35,108 bases of DNA from Lentisphaeria bacterium UBA4640 (GTDB lineage Bacteria > Verrucomicrobiota > Lentisphaeria > Victivallales > UBA1829): the NCBI GenBank assembly GCA_002405835.1, contig DHMO01000065.1:49502-84609 (forward strand), read 5' to 3'. The notes beneath the pieces were generated by a model. It made no database searches and was not told the origin of the DNA. It was given only the letters and a program-made list of their open reading frames with translations. The translations under genes were made by a program, and so were the position numbers. Position 1 is the stretch's first letter. Each line of letters opens with the position of its first letter. Of the stretch, positions 16,322 through 23,331 are shown piece after piece.

Positions 16322-16370
16322 AAATAAATCTACAAACTCATTCGGGAGGTTCCGCCGGAAACGGCACTGT

Positions 16371-17678
16371 ATGGACGGTTATTTATTTCTGGTTCTGCAA
16401 TTCCTTCTGCTGATCGTGCTGATCGCAGGCTCCGCATTTTTCTCCAGCTGTGAAATGGCGCTCTTCTCTCTCGGACGCGCAAAAGTCGCGGCTTACAAGG
16501 ACGATCCATCCCCCGCAAAACGGAGAATCTATTTTCTTCTGGACAACTACAACCGCACACTCGTTTCCATCATTCTCTCGAATATGTTCGTCAACAGCTG
16601 CATCTCCATGCTGAACGACACGGTGATTCACAACACCGGGCTGACCGGAGTCGCGGCGACCGTCGCCTCCGCGGTCATCGGCATTCTGATTCTGCTGCTT
16701 TTCGGCGAAATCACCCCCATGACCCTCGCATATGTCTACTGCGATCCCTGGTCGAAAATCGTCGCCGCACCCGTCTGCCTCATGCGCACGATTCTCTTCC
16801 CGGTCGTCTGGTGCGCGGAAAAAATCTGCGACAAGATTCTTGACATCCTCGGACGCCGCAAGTCGGTTCCCCTCACCCATGAGGAATTCGATTCCTACAT
16901 TGACACCTGCACCCGCAACGGAGCGTTCACCGGAGCGGAAAAGGAGCTGCTGAAGGAAACGCTTGATTTCTGCGCGCGCGAAGTTTCCGAAATCATGCTC
17001 CCCGTCAACTCGCTCGGGTTCATCCGGAGCGATTCCTCCGCAAAGGAGATCCGGGAACTGCTCTTCAGCCGCAAATATCTGTACTCGCTCGTCGGAAACA
17101 AAAACATGGAAACGGCGTCGCAGCTGATGCCGTCGCGCGATTTCTTTGCGCTCCCGCCGGAACGCCGCGCGCACTGGCTCTCCAGCGGAATCGTGCGCGA
17201 AGCCGTGTTCATTCCCGAACAGGCAACCGTCATCCACGCACTGCGCACGCTGAACGCAAAAAAAATCGCCGCCGCGCTCGTCACCGATGAATACGGCGTT
17301 ACAATCGGTCTCGTCTCCCGCGCATGCATCTACGCAGCATTGACCGGAAACGTCATCGACGGCGAAAAGAGTCTGCCGACCGAACCGCTGATGTCGAAAC
17401 AGAATGTCTGGCTCTACGACGGGCTGACCCCCATTGAATGCGTCATGGATGATACCGGCTGGCGTCCGGAACGGGAATTTGAATCCGCCACCCTGAACGG
17501 AGTTTTCTGCGAACTCGCGGGAACCCTCCCCGCCAAAGACGATGAAGCGGAGTGCGACGGCTTCCGCATCCGCATTCTGGAGACGCAGGGCAACCGCGCG
17601 TCGAAAATCGAATTTTCGCGCATTCAGAATGAAGCCGAAGGATCCGCCGACCCGCAGGAAGGAGCCATCGTATGCTGA
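16371..17678 (+). CDS. CNNM/CorC-type transporter protein (DUF21 + CBS pair + CorC_HlyC)
   Basis: A 435-residue inner-membrane protein. The DUF21 domain (1-190) has several membrane helices, with GSAFFSSCEMALFSLGRAKV, NRTLVSIILSNMFVN and LLLFGEITPMTLAY, all typical of CNNM proteins that transport or sense Mg2+/Co2+. The CBS pair follows (EIMLPVNSLGFI to GLVSRACIYAALTG) and then the CorC_HlyC C-terminal domain (TLNGVFCELAGTLP, FRIRILETQGNRASKIEF). ATG 16371 is the only sensible start after the promoter. GGGAGG lies unusually far (21 bases) upstream, so initiation may be weak. It overlaps the next gene by 7 bases. Confidence 0.88.
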   Translation: MDGYLFLVLQFLLLIVLIAGSAFFSSCEMALFSLGRAKVAAYKDDPSPAKRRIYFLLDNYNRTLVSIILSNMFVNSCISMLNDTVIHNTGLTGVAATVASAVIGILILLLFGEITPMTLAYVYCDPWSKIVAAPVCLMRTILFPVVWCAEKICDKILDILGRRKSVPLTHEEFDSYIDTCTRNGAFTGAEKELLKETLDFCAREVSEIMLPVNSLGFIRSDSSAKEIRELLFSRKYLYSLVGNKNMETASQLMPSRDFFALPPERRAHWLSSGIVREAVFIPEQATVIHALRTLNAKKIAAALVTDEYGVTIGLVSRACIYAALTGNVIDGEKSLPTEPLMSKQNVWLYDGLTPIECVMDDTGWRPEREFESATLNGVFCELAGTLPAKDDEAECDGFRIRILETQGNRASKIEFSRIQNEAEGSADPQEGAIVC

Positions 17679-18649
17679 CAAGTCTCGCATTTCTTGTTTT
17701 CTTCATTCTCATGCAGGGCGTTTTCGCCGGACTCGAAACCGGCATGATCTCGATCCGCCGTCCGCGCATCGAACACGCGTATGAAAACGGAAGCCGCGCG
17801 GCAAAAATGATTCTCTTCTTCCTCGACAACCCCGGTGTGATGATTTCAACCAGTCTGCTCGGCGTGAACATCAGCGTCGTCTGCGCTTCGCTCGCGGCGA
17901 AAAAATTTGCGGAAAGCGCCGGTCTCTCCTCCACCGCCGGACTGCTCGCCATGACCTGCGTCCTGAGCGTATCCATGCTGATCTGCGAAATCATCCCGAA
18001 AAGTTATTTCCGCCAGGCGCCCTGCGTCCGCTGCGCAAAAATCATCTGGGTGCTCTACGGGACCTATCACATTCTCTACATTCCGGTCCGTCTCTTCGAT
18101 GCCTTCACCAGCTTCCTCAGCAGGAAAATCGCAAAGAAAAGCAGTTCCAACGAAGCGCGTTCCGCTCTGATGCGCGAGGACCTGAAACTTTTCCTGCGCG
18201 AGAGTGAAAACGGCGGAGGACTGCCTGCGGAAGCCGCCGCCCTGCTCGACAACGCCATCGGCTTCCACTCCGCCACCATCGCGGATATCGCAAAACCGGC
18301 GGACCGCGTAATCGCCGTCTCCGCCGTGCTCCCGGTTCGTGAAGCAATGGATCTCTGCCTCAAAAAGCAGCTCTCGAAGTTCCCCGTCCGCGATGACCGG
18401 ACCGGGAAATGGATCGGCGTATTCTCTGCGTATCACGCCATGTTCGCAATCCGCGAAGAGGAATGGACGCGGCGGACTGCGGCGGACAGCATGCTCCCCC
18501 TGACCGGCATTTCCGCCGCCACCCCGTTGGGCGAAGCGCTGAAGCAGACCAAAGGTTCCGAATCCGCCATGTTCGCCGTCCTTGACAAAAACGGTGCACA
18601 GAGCGGCATCTTCACCTCGTTCGACCTCGCACGCAAACTTTTTGGCTGA
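17672..18649 (+). CDS. CNNM/CorC-type transporter protein, short form (DUF21 + CBS)
   Basis: A 325-residue paralogue of the preceding gene. It has the DUF21 membrane domain (LETGMISIRRPRIEHAYENG, GVMISTSLLGVNISVV, LICEIIPKSYFRQ) and a CBS region (~200-325) but lacks the C-terminal CorC_HlyC domain. A strong AGGAAGGAG site lies in the end of the upstream gene, and the ATGCTGA overlap indicates translational coupling. The two proteins probably form a heterodimer, since CNNM/CorC proteins dimerise through DUF21 and CBS domains. The ion is inferred as Mg2+ or another divalent cation. Confidence 0.88.
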   Translation: MLTSLAFLVFFILMQGVFAGLETGMISIRRPRIEHAYENGSRAAKMILFFLDNPGVMISTSLLGVNISVVCASLAAKKFAESAGLSSTAGLLAMTCVLSVSMLICEIIPKSYFRQAPCVRCAKIIWVLYGTYHILYIPVRLFDAFTSFLSRKIAKKSSSNEARSALMREDLKLFLRESENGGGLPAEAAALLDNAIGFHSATIADIAKPADRVIAVSAVLPVREAMDLCLKKQLSKFPVRDDRTGKWIGVFSAYHAMFAIREEEWTRRTAADSMLPLTGISAATPLGEALKQTKGSESAMFAVLDKNGAQSGIFTSFDLARKLFG

Positions 18650-18661
18650 TTTTCTGCTATC

Positions 18662-18695
18662 CGCATTTGAATTTACCCCCGAATGCGTTTATCTT
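18662..18695 (+). promoter_or_regulatory. Promoter for the Nif11-like/CoA-transferase pair, overlapping a weak hairpin
   Basis: TTGAAT (18667-18672), a 17-base spacer and TATCTT (18690-18695) precede ATG 18730. CGCATT (18662-18667) can pair with AATGCG (18682-18687) and is followed by TTTATCTT, which could instead act as a weak terminator for the upstream pair. Confidence 0.4.
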
Positions 18696-18729
18696 ACCGG
18701 AATAACAGAAATCTAACAGGAGAACTCAC

Positions 18730-19017
18730 ATGTCCGTTGAAAGCGCCAGAGCATTCTGCATGAGACTGATGGCCGACGAAGAATTCCAGGCAAGCCTCGG
18801 CAAAGCCGAATCCGTCGATGCAATCAAAGAGATCATCAAAAAAGACAATTACGATTTCACCCAGCACGACCTTCTCAAGATCGTCAGTGAACTCACCGGA
18901 AAGAAAATGACCGCAGAAGAACTCGAACACGAAGTCGTCGGCTTCTACCGCGACGAAGTGGCGGCGGGCAACCCGAAAGCCGTCGAAAACGTCACCGGCT
19001 GGTTCCGAAGCATCTGA
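18730..19017 (+). CDS. Nif11-domain small protein
   Basis: A 95-residue protein. MSVESARAFCMRLMADEEFQ, then DNYDFTQHDLLKIVSEL and MTAEELEHE reproduce the Nif11 helical domain found in nitrogen-fixation-associated proteins and in Nif11-like leader peptides of RiPP precursors. The usual Gly-Gly cleavage site at the domain end is absent, and the tail (YRDEVAAGNPKAVENVTGWF) has no Cys, Ser or Thr cluster. A RiPP precursor role is therefore unlikely, and a stand-alone Nif11 protein is favoured. AGGAG lies 8 bases before the ATG. The CoA-transferase gene follows after 11 bases. Confidence 0.8.
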   Translation: MSVESARAFCMRLMADEEFQASLGKAESVDAIKEIIKKDNYDFTQHDLLKIVSELTGKKMTAEELEHEVVGFYRDEVAAGNPKAVENVTGWFRSI

Positions 19018-19028
19018 GAACTCCGCTC

Positions 19029-20345
19029 ATGAGAAAAATCCCCCAGGTCGTTTCGCCCGATGAAGCCGTCGCCGTCATCAAATCCGGCGACTCTCTCTAC
19101 TTAAGCGGATTTGCCAATTCGCCCGAACTGCTCGTCGAGGCGCTCTGCCGCCGCGGCGACGCCGGCGAACTGCATGACGTCCGCATCGTCCAGCTCATGA
19201 CCTTCGGGAAAGCTCCATACACCGAAGAACGCTACGCAGGAATCTTCATTCCCGATGCGTTCTTCGCCGGAGCAAACAACCGCAAAAGCATCCGGGAAGG
19301 CGTCAGCGACTATCTTCCCGTCGGACTCAGCGACACCCAGGCACTCTACCGTTCCGGCGTCTTCAAATGCGATGTTGCGCTCATCAAAGTCACAAAACCC
19401 GATCAGCACGGCTACGTCTCTCTCGGTGTTTCGGTCGACATTACGCTCGCCGCCGTCGAGATGGCGAAAACCGTCATTGCCGTTGTGGATGAACGCGCCC
19501 CCCGGACCCTCGGCGACGCCCTGATTCCGTACAGCAAAATTGACTATGCCGTCATGGACAATCACCCGCTCATGGAGATTGTCAATCCGCCACCGACCGA
19601 GCTGGATCTTGCAATCGGCCGCAACTGCGCGGAACTCATCGACAACGGAGCCTGTCTGCAGATGGGCATCGGCTCAATTCCGAACGCCATTCTCTCTTCG
19701 CTGAAGGATCATGCCAACCTCGGAATCCATACGGAAATGTTCTCCGACAACGTTATGCCGCTCGTTGAAGAAGGCGTCATCAACGGCGCCCGAAAACAGA
19801 TCGACCGAGGCAAACTCGTCACCAGTTTCATGATGGGATCGCAGAAATTCTATGATTTCATCGACAACAACCCGCTCGTTCTCATGAAGGACATCGGCTA
19901 CACGAACGATCCTTTCATCATTGCACAGAACGACAATGTGGTTGCCATCAACTCTGCGCTTGAAATCGATCTTACCGGACAGGTCTGCGCCGATTCGCTC
20001 GGACCCTATATGTATTCCGGCGTCGGCGGTCAGCTCGACTTCATCTACGGAGCGTCGCGCTCCAAAGGCGGGAAAGCGATCATCGCCATTGCCTCGGAAA
20101 CGGGAAAAGCGGAAAGCAAGATTGTCCCCTTCCTCAAACAGGGTGCCGGCATCGCCACGCCGCGCCACCTCGTGCACTATGTGGCAACCGAATACGGCGT
20201 TGTCAATCTGTACGGGAAAACGCTTCAGGAGCGCGCCGCGCTGCTCATCAGCATTGCGCATCCGCGCCACCGGGAAGCTCTGGAACGCGCCGCGTTTGAA
20301 CGCTTCGGCGCGGGATTCCTCCGCCGGCGCGCCGCGCTGAAATAA
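19029..20345 (+). CDS. Acetyl-CoA hydrolase/CoA-transferase family enzyme
   Basis: A 438-residue cytoplasmic enzyme with the two-domain family I CoA-transferase/acetyl-CoA hydrolase architecture. The catalytic Glu236 sits in LGIHTEMFSDNVMPLVEEG. SGVGGQLDFIYGASRSKGG is the conserved CoA-site loop of the 4-hydroxybutyrate CoA-transferase/acetyl-CoA hydrolase group, and MGSQKFYDFIDNNP is also typical. It would move CoA between acetyl-CoA and a carboxylate such as acetate, succinate or 4-hydroxybutyrate, plausible for a fermentative gut anaerobe. The start at 19029 has only a weak GAGAA site and probably depends on coupling to the Nif11-like gene. Confidence 0.92.
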   Translation: MRKIPQVVSPDEAVAVIKSGDSLYLSGFANSPELLVEALCRRGDAGELHDVRIVQLMTFGKAPYTEERYAGIFIPDAFFAGANNRKSIREGVSDYLPVGLSDTQALYRSGVFKCDVALIKVTKPDQHGYVSLGVSVDITLAAVEMAKTVIAVVDERAPRTLGDALIPYSKIDYAVMDNHPLMEIVNPPPTELDLAIGRNCAELIDNGACLQMGIGSIPNAILSSLKDHANLGIHTEMFSDNVMPLVEEGVINGARKQIDRGKLVTSFMMGSQKFYDFIDNNPLVLMKDIGYTNDPFIIAQNDNVVAINSALEIDLTGQVCADSLGPYMYSGVGGQLDFIYGASRSKGGKAIIAIASETGKAESKIVPFLKQGAGIATPRHLVHYVATEYGVVNLYGKTLQERAALLISIAHPRHREALERAAFERFGAGFLRRRAALK

Positions 20346-20348
20346 GAC

Positions 20349-20588
20349 TCACTCCGAACACTCGGAAACAATATCAAAAAACTCTTCGCGCCCGACGGTA
20401 TCCAGCGTCTTGCCGCGGGCGGAGAGCTTTTCATTCACTTTGATTGCCGTTTCGGTCATGCGCTCATGGGTCTCCTCCGACCCGCCGACCAGCACAAAAT
20501 TCTCCCCCTTCGTAATGCGTTTGTGCTCATCCGCGGAATCAAGTCCGAGCCCGAACATCATGGATTGTGAATTCCGGTTCTGCATCAT
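20349..20588 (-). CDS. Hypothetical 79-residue protein
   Basis: I do not recognise the family. AGAGGAG sits 6 bases before tandem ATG codons (20588 and 20585). The protein begins with a Met/Asn/Gln-rich stretch, then has TKGENFVLVGGSEETHERMT and a helical C-terminus (GKTLDTVGREEFFDIVSE). There are no membrane segments or signal peptide. It begins 24 bases after the terminator of the secretin operon and ends 3 bases from the stop of the convergent CoA-transferase gene. Ribosome site, composition and absence of a better opposite-strand ORF support it being real. Confidence 0.7.
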   Translation of the reverse strand: MMQNRNSQSMMFGLGLDSADEHKRITKGENFVLVGGSEETHERMTETAIKVNEKLSARGKTLDTVGREEFFDIVSECSE

Positions 20589-20611
20589 TGAAACTCCTCT
20601 GCTGCAAATTC

Positions 20612-20648
20612 AAAAAAAGCGGCTCTCTGTTTTTCGCAGAAGAGCCGC
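20612..20648 (-). terminator. Intrinsic terminator of the pilus/secretin operon
   Basis: On the minus strand GCGGCTCT (20648-20641) pairs perfectly with AGAGCCGC (20626-20619). CTG/CAG extend the stem inward around a single bulge, and seven T residues follow (20618-20612). It lies 27 bases past the stop of the second secretin gene. Confidence 0.93.
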
Positions 20649-20674
20649 CGGATAAAAGACTTCAGTCTGGACGA

Positions 20675-23293
20675 TCAGTAGCGGAACGGAGGCAGACCTC
20701 TCATTTCGCGCTCGCGGATCGGCGAACCGTCGGGATTGATCAGACGGCAGGTCAGGAAGATCAGAAGGTTGACCTTCGAGGAATCCTTCGACTTCGACTG
20801 GAAGAGACGTCCGACAAGCGGCAGGCTTCCGAGAATCGGGTAACGGTCGTCGATGCCCGTCGTCTTGTCCGTGATAATGCCGCCGAGAACAATCGTCTCG
20901 CCGTCGTAGCACTGCACCGAGGTGTTCACGGAACGGACTTCGATGATCGGCATCTTCTGAATGTTCGTGTAGTAGTACGGGGATCCGTTGGATTCCGTGC
21001 TGAGCTCGTAGCTGTAGTCAACCCAGTCCACGAACGTGCGGATGCTCGGGGTCATCGCAACCGAAATCGTGTAGTTGTCATCCACACGCGGACGGACGCG
21101 CAGTTCGATACCGAGACGCTCCGCCTCGTCGAATTCCGGAACCGACGGAGTCAGCAGCGGAACCGTGGTGTTGCCCGTCGAGAGAGTTCCGACTTCCGCG
21201 TCGGACCATTCATCCGGGAAGTAGCGCTCCGTCACCATCGCAATGACGGCCTCGTAACCGTTCATCGTTGTCAGGCGCGGACAGGCCAGCATGTCAGAGG
21301 AATCCGCCTGGTCCAAAGCGTTCATCGTCGCCTGGACTTTGTAGCCGTACTTGTTGTAGTGCGCAAAGTTGAAGAGCTGATCCTGAACGGAGTCTCTTCC
21401 GGTTGTCGTCACATCTCTCAGGCTTCTGACCACCTGCGAATTCTGATCGAAAGACATCGATTTGTTTCCGATCGGAGCTTTCGTGTAGTAGAACTCGGAG
21501 GGAAGCGATGATGCGCTGTCCTTGCCGTTCGTAAACGTCGAGGAGTACTTGTACCAGTTTCCGGCGGGCGTTGTTGAAGACCCCGAGCCGGAGCCGGCGC
21601 GCTGGTAAATGTTGATCGGGTAATCCGGAAGCTGACCGTCTCCGGAAATGTAGTGCTGAAGATCGCCTTCCTTCACATATTCAACATTCGAGTTCTGTCT
21701 CGAGAACAGATACTGGAAACCGAGTTCTTCCAGGTCGTTCATATGAACTTCCACAAACTTGGTCTGAATCAGAACCTGCGGGTCGACCGAGTTCAGAGTC
21801 TTGAGATGCTTTTCAACCTCCTGGAGGTTCTCCGCAGTATTCGTCACGAACAGACGGCTGATGCCCGGGTCGTAGACAATCTGCGCACCCTCTTCCGCAA
21901 ACGAGACCTGCGGGAAGAGCGAGAGCGGGTCGATCTTCAGCGAGGAGGAATCCCCGCTCTTCTCTTCCGCCGCTTTGGCAATGTGGCTGTCGACCACCTC
22001 TTTTTCAATCGGATAGATTCTCGTTTCCATCTGCTCAAGTGCAACTCCCGGCGGAGCGATGATCACCGCATAGGGTTCCACTTTAACCCGCAGGTTCGCC
22101 GTGCGGCAGATGTAGTTGATCGCCTGACCGAGAGAAATGGAATCCGCGGTCATGGAAATCTTGCGGCCGGAAGCCTCTTCGGCATCTTCCGCGTCTTCCG
22201 TGTTCGCGGTCTTCGCGGTGCCTTCCGTCGGCTCGGCTTCCGGAAGCAGGAAAATATTGATTCCCTTCTTCGCAGGATCCGTTTCCGAGGTATCGCCCTC
22301 TTTCGCCTTCTGGGTCAGATAGCGCAGGGCAACCGGAATTTCAACCTCTTCAAACTCAAGACGGTCGATGATGATGTTTTTCAGTTTATCCTGAATGGAG
22401 GACTGACCGCCCTCTTTTTTAACGGGGCCTTCCTCCGCAGCAGACTTTCCGGAGAAGGTGACCTTCGGCGGAAGCGGTGAGAGGAACTTCCATTCCGCTT
22501 CCGTCTTGTATTCCTCTTCCGTAAGAGACTTGCGCGCTTTTGCGCTCTTGAGAAGCTGGAGATTGACTCTGCGGATCGCATCGATCGCGGCGATGTTGTA
22601 AGGATCAATCGCAATCACTTCTTCGTATTTGTCGCGCGCCTTGTCCCACTGCTTGTCGCGGTAGAGAACGTCGCCCTGGCGCAGCAGGACGTCAATGCTG
22701 TAAAGCCGTGCCGGCTGTCCGGGATCGACGACATCGGGAGAGACCTTCTTGGTGTATTCGACCGAAGCCGCCAGCTTGGAAATTCTGGCGATCATCTCTT
22801 CCATTTTATTCTTGGAAGCCGGCCAGATTTCCATGGCTTTTTTGCAAAGGTCAATTGCCTGTTCATACTGTTTTGCATCCGTGGAAGCCTGAGCATCGAA
22901 GTAGAGCTTTTCCGCCCAGTAGTAGTAGCAGGCGGAGATGGCCTGACGGCAGTTTTCCGCCTTGCGGAGAACCGACGGGTTTTCCGGCAGTTTCTTCAGA
23001 ATGGCGATGGTTTTGAGATAAAGATCAACAGCTTTCTGATAAGCTCCGGACTGATAAGCCTTTCCGGCTTCGCGGACAAACGCATCGGCCTTGGCCATTG
23101 TCTGTTCAGCGGTCAGTTCCGTTATATCAAAATCCAGGGCATATTTGGATGCTGCGGCGTTGTAGGTGGCCTGCAGGGAGACATCTTCACCCGGGGTTGC
23201 GCTGTCCGTTGCAGACTGAGCTTCAACAGACATCGAAACCGAGAACAGAAGCGCCGCAGCCACGCAGGCTTTGGGGAGATGAGCCTTTAACAT
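20675..23293 (-). CDS. Secretin, outer-membrane channel of a pilus-like system (Amuc_1098-like), copy B
   Basis: An 872-residue protein with signal peptide MLKAHLPKACVAAALLFS to VEA (~1-25). TPR-like repeats follow (~45-240; RDKQWDKARDKYEEVIAIDP). Then come a secretin N-domain at ~306 (IIIDRLEFEEVEIPVALRYL), an acidic Ala/Glu/Thr linker, and the secretin core from ~510 (LIQTKFVEVHMNDLEELGFQ) to the C-terminal signature near 800 (GETIVLGGIITDKTTGIDDR, then PILGSLPLVGRLFQ). ATG 23293 is chosen for GGAGGA 5 bases upstream and because it starts the signal peptide. GTG 23335 and ATG 23326 are alternatives that would overlap or abut the upstream gene. It aligns along its length with the upstream secretin, so it is a tandem duplicate. 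Confidence 0.9.
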   Translation of the reverse strand: MLKAHLPKACVAAALLFSVSMSVEAQSATDSATPGEDVSLQATYNAAASKYALDFDITELTAEQTMAKADAFVREAGKAYQSGAYQKAVDLYLKTIAILKKLPENPSVLRKAENCRQAISACYYYWAEKLYFDAQASTDAKQYEQAIDLCKKAMEIWPASKNKMEEMIARISKLAASVEYTKKVSPDVVDPGQPARLYSIDVLLRQGDVLYRDKQWDKARDKYEEVIAIDPYNIAAIDAIRRVNLQLLKSAKARKSLTEEEYKTEAEWKFLSPLPPKVTFSGKSAAEEGPVKKEGGQSSIQDKLKNIIIDRLEFEEVEIPVALRYLTQKAKEGDTSETDPAKKGINIFLLPEAEPTEGTAKTANTEDAEDAEEASGRKISMTADSISLGQAINYICRTANLRVKVEPYAVIIAPPGVALEQMETRIYPIEKEVVDSHIAKAAEEKSGDSSSLKIDPLSLFPQVSFAEEGAQIVYDPGISRLFVTNTAENLQEVEKHLKTLNSVDPQVLIQTKFVEVHMNDLEELGFQYLFSRQNSNVEYVKEGDLQHYISGDGQLPDYPINIYQRAGSGSGSSTTPAGNWYKYSSTFTNGKDSASSLPSEFYYTKAPIGNKSMSFDQNSQVVRSLRDVTTTGRDSVQDQLFNFAHYNKYGYKVQATMNALDQADSSDMLACPRLTTMNGYEAVIAMVTERYFPDEWSDAEVGTLSTGNTTVPLLTPSVPEFDEAERLGIELRVRPRVDDNYTISVAMTPSIRTFVDWVDYSYELSTESNGSPYYYTNIQKMPIIEVRSVNTSVQCYDGETIVLGGIITDKTTGIDDRYPILGSLPLVGRLFQSKSKDSSKVNLLIFLTCRLINPDGSPIREREMRGLPPFRY

Positions 23294-23331
23294 TGTGTCC
23301 TCCGAATGGTTCATATAGTTTTTCATCGTTA

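Noticed and set aside
18730..19017. RiPP precursor peptide based on the Nif11 domain.
   Set aside because: There is no GG cleavage site, no Cys/Ser/Thr-rich core, and no maturation enzyme or exporter within the window.
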